Shown in pieces: positions 8,860 through 18,218 of a stretch of 64,000 nucleotides of DNA (the first letter of the stretch is position 1; every line of letters starts with the position of its first letter). The position numbers were made by a program, and so were the translations under genes. Location: positions 1,124,063 through 1,188,062 of the forward strand of contig JADJSD010000003.1 of the NCBI GenBank assembly GCA_016711875.1. The letters run 5' to 3'. This stretch comes from Betaproteobacteria bacterium (lineage in GTDB: Bacteria > Pseudomonadota > Gammaproteobacteria > Burkholderiales > Usitatibacteraceae). The notes under the pieces were generated by a model. That model was given only the letters and a program-made list of their open reading frames with translations, was not told the DNA's origin and did not search any database.

Positions 8860-10109
8860 TGGCCAAGCTCCAGGACATCCTCGCCAGGATCGAGCACGCG
8901 TACTTCTCGCCGGGCAAGCCGCTCGCGAAGTTCCATCCCCTCTTCGAGGCGACGGACACCTTCCTCTACACGCCGCCCTCGGTCACCAAGGGCACCACGC
9001 ACGTCCGCGATGCGCTCGACCTGAAGCGCATGATGATGATCGTCGTCATCGCCCTCATGCCGTGCATCCTCATGGCGATGTACAACACGGGCCTGCAGGC
9101 GAACCTCGCGCTGGACCCGGCGAAGATCGCGAAGCTGGAGGGCTGGCGCCACGCGATCATGGGCGCGGCCGGCATCGGCTACGACCCGCGCAGCGTCCTC
9201 GCCTGCCTCTTCCACGGCGCGCTCTATTTCCTGCCGATGTACGTCGTCACGATGGCGGTGGGCGGCTCGTGGGAGGTTCTCTTCGCGATCGTGAGGAAGC
9301 ACGAGGTGAACGAGGGCTTCTTCGTGACGGGGATGCTCTTCCCGCTCATCCTCCCGGCCGCGACGCCGCTGTGGCAGGTGGCCCTCGCGATCAGTTTCGG
9401 CGTGGTGGTGGGCAAGGAAGTCTTCGGCGGCACGGGCATGAACTTCCTCAACCCCGCCCTCGTCGCGCGCGCCTTCCTGTTCTTCGCCTACCCGGCGGAG
9501 ATGTCCGGCGACAAGGTGTGGGTGGCGATGGATGGGGCGCTCGCGGTCGATGGATGGTCCGGCGCGACGGCCCTGGGCACCCTGCGCGCGGCGGGCGAGA
9601 ACTTCCCGCAGGCGATGCAGGGACTGTCCTGGAAGAACGCCTTCCTCGGGTTCGAACCCGGGTCGATGGGCGAGACCTCCGCGCTCGCCTGCCTCATCGG
9701 CGCCGTCATCCTCATCGTCACGCGAATAGGCTCGTGGCGAACGATGGCGGCGGTGTGCATCGGCACCATCGCGATGTCGCTGCTGCTGAACGCCATCGGC
9801 TCGAAGACCAACCCGTGGTTCGCGATCCCCTTCTGGTGGCACATGGTGCTGGGCGGGTGGGCGCTTGGCACCGTGTTCATGGCCACCGACCCGGTCACCT
9901 CGCCCTTCACCGACCGCGGCAAGTGGATCTACGGCTTCGGCATCGGGGCCCTGGTGGTGCTGGTGCGCGTGGTGAACCCGGCGTACCCGGAATGCATGAT
10001 GCTCGTGATCCTCTTCATGAACGTCATGGCGCCGCTCATCGATTTCCCGATCGTGAAGGCCAACATCAAGCGCCGCGCGGCGCGCGGAGGCAGCCATGGC
10101 GGATCGTGA
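8859..10109 (+). CDS. nqrB: Na+-NQR subunit B (FMN and Na+ channel subunit)
   Basis: Integral membrane subunit of 416 residues with about ten hydrophobic helices. The SGAT motif at 234-237 carries the threonine (T237) that ApbE links covalently to FMN. This is within one residue of the known position in Vibrio NqrB. GKEVFGGTGMNFLNPALVARAF is a strongly conserved membrane loop. It starts at ATG 8859 overlapping the nqrA stop and overlaps nqrC by 14 bases. Confidence 0.96.
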   Translation: MAKLQDILARIEHAYFSPGKPLAKFHPLFEATDTFLYTPPSVTKGTTHVRDALDLKRMMMIVVIALMPCILMAMYNTGLQANLALDPAKIAKLEGWRHAIMGAAGIGYDPRSVLACLFHGALYFLPMYVVTMAVGGSWEVLFAIVRKHEVNEGFFVTGMLFPLILPAATPLWQVALAISFGVVVGKEVFGGTGMNFLNPALVARAFLFFAYPAEMSGDKVWVAMDGALAVDGWSGATALGTLRAAGENFPQAMQGLSWKNAFLGFEPGSMGETSALACLIGAVILIVTRIGSWRTMAAVCIGTIAMSLLLNAIGSKTNPWFAIPFWWHMVLGGWALGTVFMATDPVTSPFTDRGKWIYGFGIGALVVLVRVVNPAYPECMMLVILFMNVMAPLIDFPIVKANIKRRAARGGSHGGS

Positions 10110-11076
10110 GTCGCCCCGCTACGTGATCCTCTTCGCGACGGCGGTGTGCGTCGCGTGCGCGTTCGTCGTCTCCGTGGCCGCCGTGCTGCTGCAGCCGGCG
10201 CAGAAGGCCAATGCGCGCCTCTACATGGAGAAGAACGTCCTGCTCGCCGCCGCGCTCGTGAAGCCATCGGACAAGGTGGGCGCCAAGGAAGTCGAGGCGT
10301 TCTTCGCGAAGGACGTGAAGGCTCGCCTCGTGGACCTGTCCACCGGCGAGCTGGTGCCCGAGGACAAGCGCGACGCCCGCGCGTACGACCAGCGTGCCGC
10401 CCGCGCGGACCCCGCCGCCAGCCGCGCCGCACCGGCCAACAACGCGGGCATCGGCCGGCTGCCCAACCTCGGCATCGCGTATTTCGTCATGAAGGACGGC
10501 GCGGTCGACCAGGTGGTGATCGCCATCGAGGGTCTGGGCATGTGGGGCACCGTCTACGGCTTCATGGCGATCGACAAGGACGGCAAGACCATCCGCGGCC
10601 TCACCTACTACGACCAGAAGGAGACGCCGGGCCTGGGCGGCGAGATCGCCAACCCGCAATGGCAGGCGTTGTGGATCGGGCGCCATGCCTACGACGGCGA
10701 GGGCCTGCCGAGGATCGCGGTCATCAAGGGCCAGGCCGGCCCGCCGGACAAGGACCCGCTGCGGGTCGACGGCATGTCCGGCGCCACGATCACCAGCAAC
10801 GCCATTACGCGCCTCACGCAGTTCTGGCTCTCCGACGCCGGCTACGGCAGGTTCCTCAAGCGCCTGAAGGGGGCGGACGCCGTCAAGTCCGCCGACCCGC
10901 TGAAGGGGACGCACACCTTCAAGTCGCCTGAAGGGGACGGACACTCGAGCCCCGCGAATCAAGTCGCTGAAAACATTCATGAATCGGGGACGCTTGCCGG
11001 CCACTGGTCCGGAAAAGTGTCCGTCCCCTTCACCCCGGGTGAAGGTGCGCGTCCCCTCCAGGGAGGGGTGGCATGA
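10096..11076 (+). CDS. nqrC: Na+-NQR subunit C with C-terminal extension read from a REPIN
   Basis: Subunit C anchors a second covalent FMN through the threonine of its SGAT motif (T231 in DGMSGATITSN), on the periplasmic side, with one N-terminal membrane helix (about 8-30). The family is about 260 residues long; this one is 326. The native protein appears to end near residue 260 (RFLKRLKG). The remaining ~65 residues are translated from or next to an inserted REP/REPIN element at 10900-11060 and have no homology I recognise. The frame stays open through the insert and ends in an ATGA overlap with nqrD, so coupling is preserved. Residues 95-115 are also an unusual Ala/Arg-rich stretch. Confidence 0.93.
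   Translation: MADRESPRYVILFATAVCVACAFVVSVAAVLLQPAQKANARLYMEKNVLLAAALVKPSDKVGAKEVEAFFAKDVKARLVDLSTGELVPEDKRDARAYDQRAARADPAASRAAPANNAGIGRLPNLGIAYFVMKDGAVDQVVIAIEGLGMWGTVYGFMAIDKDGKTIRGLTYYDQKETPGLGGEIANPQWQALWIGRHAYDGEGLPRIAVIKGQAGPPDKDPLRVDGMSGATITSNAITRLTQFWLSDAGYGRFLKRLKGADAVKSADPLKGTHTFKSPEGDGHSSPANQVAENIHESGTLAGHWSGKVSVPFTPGEGARPLQGGVA
10900..11060. repeat. REPIN-like element inserted in the nqrC 3' end
   Basis: Two REP units in one orientation (10900-10921 and 10928-10944) and two in the other (11017-11032 and 11040-11060) enclose an ~72-base spacer, making a 161-base imperfect palindrome. The outer pair is of the GACGCACACC type and the inner pair of the GACGGACAC type, the same two variants as beside the RAYT gene. 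The element lies wholly inside the nqrC open frame and ends 12 bases before the nqrD start. Confidence 0.88.
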
Positions 11077-11714
11077 GCGCCACGACGTTCTTCGGCAAGA
11101 GCGAGCGCAAGGCCCTCATCGGCCCCATCCTCACGAACAACCCGATCGGGGTGCAGGTGCTGGGCATCTGCTCGGCGCTCGCGGTGACCACCCGCGTGGA
11201 CAAGGCCCTCGTCATGACGGCGGGCGTGCTCCTGGTGACGATGCTCGCCAACGTGGCGGTGAGCCTCGTGCGCAACCACACGCCCGGCTCCATCCGCATC
11301 ATCGTGCAGCTCGCCATCATCGCCTCGCTGGTCATCGTGTTCGACCAGGTGCTGAAGGCGACGCTCTACGAGCTGTCCCTCGAGCTCTCCGTGTTCGTCG
11401 GCCTCATCATCACCAACTGCATCGTGATGGGCCGCGCCGAAGGCTACGCGATGCAGAACCCGCCCCTCGCGAGCGCCTTGGACGGCATCGGCAACGGCCT
11501 GGGCTACGGCATCGTGCTCATCGCCACCGCGTTCCTGCGCGAGCTGCTCGGCGCCGGCAAGGTGCTGGGATTCACGATCCTGCCCCTCGTGAAGGACGGC
11601 GGCTGGTACGTGCCCAACGGCCTCATGCTGCTCGCGCCCTCGGGCCTGTTCATCATCGCCGGGCTCATCTGGCTGCTGCGCACCCTGAAGCCCGAACTGC
11701 AGGAAAAGGACTGA
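11073..11714 (+). CDS. nqrD: Na+-NQR subunit D
   Basis: Six-helix membrane subunit of 213 residues, paired in fold with NqrE and inverted relative to it. It shares the conserved GRAEGYAMQNPP loop and the ITNCIVMGR segment holding the Cys near the intramembrane iron-sulphur centre. Start ATG 11073 overlaps the nqrC stop (ATGA). The purine-rich stretch GGGAGGGG just upstream, partly at the edge of the REPIN, may serve as its ribosome site. Confidence 0.95.
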   Translation: MSATTFFGKSERKALIGPILTNNPIGVQVLGICSALAVTTRVDKALVMTAGVLLVTMLANVAVSLVRNHTPGSIRIIVQLAIIASLVIVFDQVLKATLYELSLELSVFVGLIITNCIVMGRAEGYAMQNPPLASALDGIGNGLGYGIVLIATAFLRELLGAGKVLGFTILPLVKDGGWYVPNGLMLLAPSGLFIIAGLIWLLRTLKPELQEKD

Positions 11715-12328
11715 TGGAACACTATCTTTCCCTCTTCGTGCGCGCCCTGTTCCTCGAGAACATGGCCCTCGCGTTCTTCCTGGGCATGTGCTCCTTCCTC
11801 GCCTGCTCGAAGAAGGTGGAAACCGCGTTCGGCCTGGGCGTGGCGGTCGCCTTCGTGCAGGTGCTCACGGTACCGCTCAACAACCTCATCCTGGCCTACC
11901 TGCTGAAGGAAGGGGCCCTGGGCTGGATCACCCCGGCCCTCGCCAAGGTGGACCTCACCTTCCTCGCGTTCATCCTCTTCATCGGCACCATCGCCGCCGC
12001 CACGCAGGTGGTGGAGATGGCGATCGAGAAATTCGCCCCCGGCCTCTACTCGACCCTCGGCGTCTTCCTGCCCCTCATCGCGGTCAACTGCGTGATCCTG
12101 GGCGGCTCGCTCTTCATGCAGGAGCGCGACTACGGCTTCGGCGAAAGCGTGGTGTTCGGCCTGGGCTCGGGCCTGGGATTCGCCCTCGCCATCGTCGCCA
12201 TGGCCGCCGTGCGCGAGAAGCTCGCCTACTCGCACGTGCCCGCGGGCCTGAAGGGCCTGGGCATCACCTTCGTGACGGCCGGCCTCATCTCCGTGGCGTT
12301 CATGGTGTTCTCGGGAATCCAGCTCTAG
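11714..12328 (+). CDS. nqrE: Na+-NQR subunit E
   Basis: Membrane subunit of 204 residues. It contains ENMALAFFLGMCSFLACSKK and LIAVNCVILGGSLFMQERDYGF, the segments that hold the conserved cysteines and the charged loop. Start ATG 11714 overlaps the nqrD TGA by one base. NqrD and NqrE together form the core that relays electrons across the membrane. Confidence 0.95.
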   Translation: MEHYLSLFVRALFLENMALAFFLGMCSFLACSKKVETAFGLGVAVAFVQVLTVPLNNLILAYLLKEGALGWITPALAKVDLTFLAFILFIGTIAAATQVVEMAIEKFAPGLYSTLGVFLPLIAVNCVILGGSLFMQERDYGFGESVVFGLGSGLGFALAIVAMAAVREKLAYSHVPAGLKGLGITFVTAGLISVAFMVFSGIQL

Positions 12329-12335
12329 GCCCGCC

Positions 12336-13563
12336 ATGACCGAAATCGTCCTCGGCGTCTTCACCTTCACCGCGATCATCCTGGGGCTCGTCGCTATCCT
12401 GCTCGCGGCCCGCTCGAAGCTCGTGGCCACGGGCAACGTGACCATCACCGTGAACGACGACCCGGCCAAGGCCCTGCACGTGCCCGCCGGCGGCACGCTC
12501 CTCAACAAGCTCGCCGACAGCGGCATCTTCATTCCCTCGGCCTGCGGCGGCAAGGGCGCCTGCGGCGTGTGCGAAGTCGTCGTGAAGGAAGGCGGGGGCG
12601 AACTGCTGCCCACCGAGGAGGGCTACATCTCCCGGGGCGAAGCCAAGCGCGGCTGCCGTCTCGCCTGCCAGGTGAAGGTGAAGGGCGACATGAAGATCGA
12701 GATCGCCCCCGAGATCTTCGACGTGCGCAAGTGGACGTGCAAGGTCGTCTCCAACCGCAACGTCGCCACCTTCATCAAGGAACTGAAGCTCGCCCTCCCC
12801 GAAGGCGAGGACGTCCCCTTCCGCGCCGGCGGCTACGTGCAGATCGAGTGCCCGCCGCACCAGGTGTCGTTCAAGGACTTCGCCATCGAGAAGCCCTACC
12901 GCGAGGACTGGGACAAGTTCGACCTGTGGCGCTTCAAGAGCGGCTGCACCGAGACGGTGACCCGCGCCTACTCGATGGCCAACTACCCCCAACGAGAAGG
13001 GCCTGCTCCTCTTCACCATCCGCATCGCCTTCCCGCCGGGGTACAAGGAAGAGATCCCGCCGGGCATCATGAGCTCGTGGGTGTTCAACCTGAAGGAAGG
13101 CGACGAGGTCACGGTGTCGGGGCCCTTCGGCGAGTTCTTCGCGCGCGACACCAAGGCCGAGATGTGCTTCATCGGCGGCGGCGCCGGCATGGCCCCGATG
13201 CGCTCGCACATCTTCGACCAGTTCCATCGCCTGCACACGAAACGCAAGGCCACCTACTGGTACGGCGCGCGAAGCCTCAAGGAAGCTTTCTACCAGGACG
13301 AGTTCGACGCCATCGCGAAGGCCAACCCCAACTTCACCTGGCACCTCGCGCTCTCCGAGCCGCTGCCCGAGGACAACTGGACGGGCTACACGGGCTTCAT
13401 CCACAACGTGCTGCGCGACGAGTACCTGAAGAACCACCCCGCCCCCGAGGACATCGAGTACTACATGTGCGGCCCGGGGCCGATGAACAACGCCGTGATC
13501 GCCATGCTCCTGGACCTGGGCGTGGAGCGCGAGAACATCATGCTCGACGACTTCGGGTCGTGA
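12336..13563 (+). CDS. nqrF: Na+-NQR subunit F, NADH dehydrogenase subunit (one-base frameshift)
   Basis: Entry point for electrons: one N-terminal helix, a [2Fe-2S] domain (CGGKGACGVC plus the later CRLAC cysteine), an FAD domain (RAYSMANYP) and an NADH domain (GGGAGMAPMRSH, YYMCGPGPMNNAV). The sequence breaks at 12986-12990. There five Cs are read where four would continue into NEKGLLLF; with one C removed the protein is 408 residues, the standard length. Both halves are perfectly conserved, so I treat the extra C as a likely sequencing error rather than gene loss. Starts 7 bases after nqrE. Confidence 0.93.
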
Positions 13564-13579
13564 GCGCGAGGAGACCGAG

Positions 13580-14029
13580 ATGACCATTGCCAGCGTGCTG
13601 GACGCCCTGGGCGACCGGGGAAGCGAAGGGCTGCACACCATCCCCGCCTCCGCCACCGTCGCGGAGGCCGTGAACGCCATGGCGCAGCACGAGATCGGCG
13701 CGCTCGTCGTGAGCACCGAGGAGAAGCTGCTCGGCGGCATCTTTACCGAGCGCGACCTGATGATGCGCGTCGTGAAGCCCGGCCTCGACCCGAAGAAGAC
13801 GCCCCTCTCCCTCGTCATGACGCGCGACATCCAGGCGGTGACGCCGGGCACCACGCTCGAGGCCGCGCTCGCCCTCATGTACGTGCACCGCTTCCGCCAC
13901 CTGATCGTCATGGACGGGCCGCACCTGCACGGCATCGTCTCGATGCGCGACCTCGCCTATCACCTCATCCGCCACGGGGAAGGGCGCTTCGAAGCGTCCA
14001 TCCGACTCGCCGGCGGACCGGGCACCTGA
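13580..14029 (+). CDS. Two-CBS-domain protein in the nqr operon
   Basis: 149 residues made almost wholly of a tandem CBS pair: HTIPASATVAEAVNAM with FTERDLMMRVV in the first, and DIQAVTPGTTLEAALALM with GIVSMRDLAYHLI in the second. CBS pairs bind adenine nucleotides or related ligands and usually regulate a partner. It lies 16 bases after nqrF and 14 before apbE, so it is almost certainly co-transcribed. A link between cell energy state and the pump is possible but unproven. Confidence 0.85.
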   Translation: MTIASVLDALGDRGSEGLHTIPASATVAEAVNAMAQHEIGALVVSTEEKLLGGIFTERDLMMRVVKPGLDPKKTPLSLVMTRDIQAVTPGTTLEAALALMYVHRFRHLIVMDGPHLHGIVSMRDLAYHLIRHGEGRFEASIRLAGGPGT

Positions 14030-14043
14030 TTGAGGAACCTGCC

Positions 14044-15111
14044 ATGGACACCCTGATTTCCCCCCGCCGCCGCACCGTCCTCGCCGCCCTGGGCGCGGGC
14101 GCCCTGCTCGCCGGCTGCTCCGACGGCCTGCTCGCCGGCCTCACGACGCGGCCCCTCGCGGCCTTCGGCGGCCCGACCATGGGCACCGCCTGGACCGCCA
14201 AGATGGCCGGCGCGCTCGCCGAGGGAATGGCGACGAAGGCGGAGGCGTCCGTCGCCGCCGCCCTCGCGAGCGTCGTCGAGGGCATGTCCGCCCACCTCGC
14301 GACTTCCGAACTGGGGCGTTTCAACCGGCATGCATCCACCGAGCCCTTCGCGGTGTCGCGCGAGACGCTCGAGGTGTTCACCCTCGCCCGCGCGGTGAGC
14401 GAGCGGACGGGCGGTGCCTTCGACGTGACCGTCGCCCCGGCCGTGGACGCCTGGGGCTTCGGCCCCGCCGGGCGCAGCAGCCTGCCTTCCTCGCAGGACC
14501 TCACCCGTCTTGCCGCGAGCATCGATTTCCGCCACATCACGCTCGACGCGAAGGCCGGCACGCTCGCGAAGTCGCATCCCGCCGTGCGCGCGGACCTTTC
14601 CGGCGTCGCCAAGGGCTACGGCGTGGATCTCGCCGCCCGCTCGCTCGATGCGCTCGGCAGCCGCGACCACCTGGTCGAGGCCGGCGGCGAAGTGCGCGCC
14701 AAGGGCACGAACGCCGAGGGCCGCCCCTGGCGCATCGGCATCGAGCGCCCGGACCGGCAAGCGCGCGAGCCATTCGTCATCGTGCCGCTCTCGGACCTCT
14801 CCATGGCCTCCTCCGGCGACTACCGCATCTTCTTCGAGCACGAGGGCCGGCGCTATTCGCACGAGATCGATCCCGCCACCCGCGAGCCCGTGCGCGGCAA
14901 CCTCGCCTCGGTGAGCGTCGTCTCGGCCGATTGCGCGCGAGCCGACGCGCTCGCCACCGCCCTTTTCGTGATGGGCGAGAAGCGGGGCTACGAATGGGCG
15001 GCGGACCACGGCGAGTCGGCCTGCCTCATCGTGCGGGGCGAGGGCGGCCGGCTCGAGGAGCGCCGCACGCCCGCGTTCGCGAAGCTGGGCGCCGAACGCG
15101 TGGCGGCCTAG
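14044..15111 (+). CDS. apbE: FMN transferase ApbE (flavinylates NqrB and NqrC)
   Basis: Periplasmic lipoprotein of 355 residues that transfers FMN from FAD onto the threonine of the SGAT motifs in NqrB and NqrC. An N-terminal RRR plus hydrophobic stretch ends in the lipobox LLAGC (C25). Family motifs are GGPTMGTAW, DVTVAPAVDAWGFGP, DLSGVAKGYGVD and VEAGGEVRAKG. Its position inside the nqr operon matches its substrates. Confidence 0.94.
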   Translation: MDTLISPRRRTVLAALGAGALLAGCSDGLLAGLTTRPLAAFGGPTMGTAWTAKMAGALAEGMATKAEASVAAALASVVEGMSAHLATSELGRFNRHASTEPFAVSRETLEVFTLARAVSERTGGAFDVTVAPAVDAWGFGPAGRSSLPSSQDLTRLAASIDFRHITLDAKAGTLAKSHPAVRADLSGVAKGYGVDLAARSLDALGSRDHLVEAGGEVRAKGTNAEGRPWRIGIERPDRQAREPFVIVPLSDLSMASSGDYRIFFEHEGRRYSHEIDPATREPVRGNLASVSVVSADCARADALATALFVMGEKRGYEWAADHGESACLIVRGEGGRLEERRTPAFAKLGAERVAA

Positions 15112-15303
15112 ATGGAAACGATCCTCGCGGTCTTCATCGCGGCGGTCGTTCTCATCGCGATCGCCGTCGGCGGCATGGCCGCGGGATCGAAGCTAACCGG
15201 TCGCTGCCTGAGGGGTTCCTGCGGCGGCCCGGCCGTCGTCGGCCCGGACGGCAAGGAAATCGAGTCCTGCGCGAGCTGCCCGAACCGCCACCGCCATTCC
15301 TGA
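15112..15303 (+). CDS. nqrM: NqrM, Na+-NQR maturation factor
   Basis: 63 residues: one N-terminal membrane helix followed by four cysteines in the NqrM (DUF539) pattern C-x4-C then C-x2-C (RCLRGSC, SCASC). NqrM is needed to build the iron-sulphur centre held between NqrD and NqrE. It starts immediately after the apbE stop and closes the operon, 16 bases before the convergent amidohydrolase gene. Confidence 0.9.
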   Translation: METILAVFIAAVVLIAIAVGGMAAGSKLTGRCLRGSCGGPAVVGPDGKEIESCASCPNRHRHS

Positions 15304-15319
15304 GGCCGGGCGGTTCACC

Positions 15320-16279
15320 TCAGAACCCGTAGAGCTTCGCCGGGTTCGCCACGAGAATCCGGTCGCGCACCACGGCGCTGGGCGCCCACTCGTCCAGTCG
15401 GTCGAGCACCTTCGCGTCGTCGGGCTTGTCGCCGGCCTTCTTGGTCGGGTGCGGCCAGTCGCTACCCCACACCAGGCGCTCCGGTGCGATGCGCATGAAC
15501 TCCCGTGCGACGTATCCGGTGTCTGAGAGGTCGGCCATCTTGCTCGTGATGTAGGCGCCCGACACCTTGAACCACGCCTTGTCGGCGTCGATGAGCCGCC
15601 GGTAGAAGGCGAAGACCGGGTGCCGGATGCCATCGGGCTGAGGCGGCTGCCCGAGGTGGTCGAAGACGACCGGGCAGGCGAGGCTTTCCAGGAGCGAGGC
15701 CATCGGCAGGAGCTTCGCGGCCGTGCCGTTCACCTGCATGTGCCAGCCCAGCGGCGCGATGCGGCGCGAGAGCGGAAGCATCATCTCGGGCGTCACCGCC
15801 ACCAGGAAACTGATGTTGAAGCGGATCCCGCGCACGCCCGCCTCGTGCAGCGCGCGAAGCTCCGCGTCCGTGACGGTGTCGGCCACCACCGCCACCCCGC
15901 GCGAGTTCGGACCGAATTCTCCCAGCGATTTCACGAGCAGCCGGTTGTCGATGCCGTACGTCGAAGGCTGCACGATCACGTTGCGCTCGAGCCCCAGGCG
16001 CCGCTGCAGCAGGCGGTAGTCCGCCACGCTCGCGTCCTCCGGCAGGAGGGTCGCGCTGGGATGCGCCGGGAAGCGCTTGTCGTAGATGTGATGGTGGGCG
16101 TCGCAGGAAAGCGGCGGCGGCACGAATCGCGGCACGCCGTCGCCGGTCGAATGGGGAACGACCACGGGCTCGGGCCCGCGGCGTCCTGCGGCGGCGCAAC
16201 CGGCCAGGCCCGCGAGCGCGGTTGCACCCAGGGCGAGGCTGAAGCGGCGGCGCGAGGGCGAAATGTCGTGGCTATCCAT
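15320..16279 (-). CDS. Exported amidohydrolase (2-pyrone-4,6-dicarboxylate lactonase-like)
   Basis: TIM-barrel metal-dependent hydrolase of 319 residues from ATG 16279. It has the metal-binding start DAHHHIYD, a conserved GIRFNIS strand, VFDHLGQPP and the WGSDWPHP aspartate motif. Unusually for this family it carries an export signal: SRRRFSL at 9-15 and a lipobox-like LAGC ending at C28, so it may be a Tat-exported lipoprotein. The start overlaps the SMP-30 gene stop by eight bases. Last gene of the operon; it probably opens a lactone or carboxylic-acid ring outside the cytoplasm. The substrate is unknown. Confidence 0.82.
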   Translation of the reverse strand: MDSHDISPSRRRFSLALGATALAGLAGCAAAGRRGPEPVVVPHSTGDGVPRFVPPPLSCDAHHHIYDKRFPAHPSATLLPEDASVADYRLLQRRLGLERNVIVQPSTYGIDNRLLVKSLGEFGPNSRGVAVVADTVTDAELRALHEAGVRGIRFNISFLVAVTPEMMLPLSRRIAPLGWHMQVNGTAAKLLPMASLLESLACPVVFDHLGQPPQPDGIRHPVFAFYRRLIDADKAWFKVSGAYITSKMADLSDTGYVAREFMRIAPERLVWGSDWPHPTKKAGDKPDDAKVLDRLDEWAPSAVVRDRILVANPAKLYGF

Positions 16280-17207
16280 GGGCGATCTCTCCGGAGGGGC
16301 GTGACAGGCGCGCGCCGGCATGCTCCAGCGTCGCGCAAAGGATCGAGCCCGACGTGGACTCGGTGAAGAAGGCCGTCCGGCGATCCGCGCCGCCGAAAGC
16401 GAGATTGGTGAGCGAGGTGCCCGCGGGGCTTCGCAACACCTCGACCGGCTGCGCCATCGCGTCGAGCACCCACGCGACGCCGAGCCCGGGGTTGGCGACC
16501 ACGAGCCGGTTAGCCTCGTCGACGGCGAGACCGTCCGGCCCGCTCGGGCCGTGGGAAGTGAAGAACTGCCCGACCTTGGAAACACCGCCGTCCTCCATGA
16601 GCGGCACGCGCCACACGGCGTTGCCGCGCGTCACCGCCACGAAGAGCACGCGCCCGTCCGCCGACAGCGCAACGCCGTTGGGGCTCGGCACGTTGGCGAG
16701 CAGCACGTCCAGCCGGCCGTCGGCGCCCAGCCGGTAGACGCGGCCCGTGGGGTCGTGCAGGCCGGTCTGGCCCTGGTCGGTGAAGTAGAGCGAACCGCGC
16801 GAATCGAACACGAGGTCGTTCAAACCCTTGAAGGACTCCGAGTTGCGGTGGCCGAGGAAGGTCGAGACCGTGCCGCGCGCGACGTCGAGCCGTACGAGCC
16901 CGTTGCGGTAGTCCGCGATGACGATCTCGCCCTTCGCGGCGAACTTCATGCCGTTGGGCTCGCCGTCGTACTGCAGGACGAGGTCCCACTCGCCCGACGG
17001 GGCGATGCGGAAGATGCGCCCGTTCGGAATGTCGCCCACGAACAGGTTGCCGTCGTCATCGAACACCGGCGCCTCGAGGAAGGAATCGATCGCCGCCCCG
17101 CCGCGATTCGCGCGCGACCACGAGGTGACCCGCGGCTCCCGGTACCGATCGGGAAGGCGCGTGAAGACCTCCAGGTCGCGGACCCGAGGCGGCGCGAGGC
17201 TGAACAC
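16272..17207 (-). CDS. SMP-30/gluconolactonase-family protein
   Basis: Six-bladed propeller lactonase of about 311 residues. Recognisable segments are EAPVFDDDGNLFVGDIPNGRIFRI, NDLVFDSRGSLYFTDQGQ (metal-binding Asn/Asp), NGVALSADGR and PDGLAVDEANRLVVA. The start is taken as GTG 17207, just after the upstream Bug gene ends; no better ATG exists near it. Likely opens a sugar-acid lactone in the pathway fed by the neighbouring transporters. Confidence 0.83.
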   Translation of the reverse strand: MFSLAPPRVRDLEVFTRLPDRYREPRVTSWSRANRGGAAIDSFLEAPVFDDDGNLFVGDIPNGRIFRIAPSGEWDLVLQYDGEPNGMKFAAKGEIVIADYRNGLVRLDVARGTVSTFLGHRNSESFKGLNDLVFDSRGSLYFTDQGQTGLHDPTGRVYRLGADGRLDVLLANVPSPNGVALSADGRVLFVAVTRGNAVWRVPLMEDGGVSKVGQFFTSHGPSGPDGLAVDEANRLVVANPGLGVAWVLDAMAQPVEVLRSPAGTSLTNLAFGGADRRTAFFTESTSGSILCATLEHAGARLSRPSGEIAHG

Positions 17208-17215
17208 GGGGCGCC

Positions 17216-18178
17216 CTACTGCTTCTCGATCTTCGCCTTCGCGGCGACCGGTTCCCACATCTTCGTGGTGTCGCGCACGCGCTGCGCGAACTGCGCCGCC
17301 GTCGCGCCACCCGCGATGCCGCCCTGGCTTTCGAAGAACGCCTTCACGTCCGGCGAGGCGACCGCCTTCTGCACCTCGGCCTGCAGGCGCTCCAGCACGG
17401 CGGGCGGCGTGCCCTTGGGTGCCCACAGCCCGTTGAAGTTGAGGACGCCGAAATCCTTGAGGCCGGCCTCGGCGAAGGTCGGCACGTCGGGCACCACGGG
17501 CTGGCGCTTGTCGCCGCTCACCGCGAGGATGCGCGCCTTGCCGCCCCTCGCCTGCCCGAGGAGCGAGGCCGTCGAGGCGAGGAGCATGTCCACCTGCCCG
17601 CCGATCACGGCCGTCATCGCCTCCGCCGCGCCCTTGTAGGGAACGTGGGTGAGTTCGATGCCCGCGCGCAGCATGAGCAGCTCGCCCGAGAAGTGTGGTC
17701 CCGTGCCGTTGCCGCCCGAGCCGAACGTGAGCTTGCCCGGGTTCGCCTTCGCCGCCGCGAACATCCCCGCGAGCGTCTTGTGCGGGCCGTCGGCGCGCAC
17801 CGCGATGCCGTAGGGCGCATCCATCATCGTGGTGACCGGAACGAGATCCTTCTCGTGGTCCCACGGCAGGTTCGCGAAGACGTGCGGCAGCAGCGAATAG
17901 GCCATGTCGTTGGCGACCAGCGTGTAGCCGTCGGGCGCGCTTTTCGCCACGAGGGCCAGGCCGATGGTGCCCGTGGCGCCGGGCTTGTTCTCGACGACGA
18001 AGGGCTGGCCCGTCTGCTCGGCGAGCTTCTGCGCGACCTTGCGCGTCACCACGTCGACGGCGCCGCCGGGCGCCCAGGGCACGATGATCTTCACGGGCTT
18101 CGCGGGCCAGGCCTGGGCGAGCGCCGCGAGGGGAGCGGCGAGCAGGAATGCGGCGAGTGCGGTGCGCAGGTTCTTCAA
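17216..18178 (-). CDS. Bug-type tripartite tricarboxylate receptor
   Basis: Periplasmic solute receptor of 320 residues with a signal peptide ending in ALAQA. Bug-family landmarks are WPAKPVKIIVPWAPGGAVD, the ENKPGATGTIG loop, the PDGYTLV strand and HVPYKGAAEA. It lies inside the operon well after the TctCBA transporter genes and has no membrane subunits of its own. It may share TctAB or act as an extracellular sensor. Confidence 0.9.
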   Translation of the reverse strand: MKNLRTALAAFLLAAPLAALAQAWPAKPVKIIVPWAPGGAVDVVTRKVAQKLAEQTGQPFVVENKPGATGTIGLALVAKSAPDGYTLVANDMAYSLLPHVFANLPWDHEKDLVPVTTMMDAPYGIAVRADGPHKTLAGMFAAAKANPGKLTFGSGGNGTGPHFSGELLMLRAGIELTHVPYKGAAEAMTAVIGGQVDMLLASTASLLGQARGGKARILAVSGDKRQPVVPDVPTFAEAGLKDFGVLNFNGLWAPKGTPPAVLERLQAEVQKAVASPDVKAFFESQGGIAGGATAAQFAQRVRDTTKMWEPVAAKAKIEKQ

Positions 18179-18218
18179 GGGGCCTCCGGGGCGTGTGTCG
18201 GTCTTGGGGAGAGGGGGG

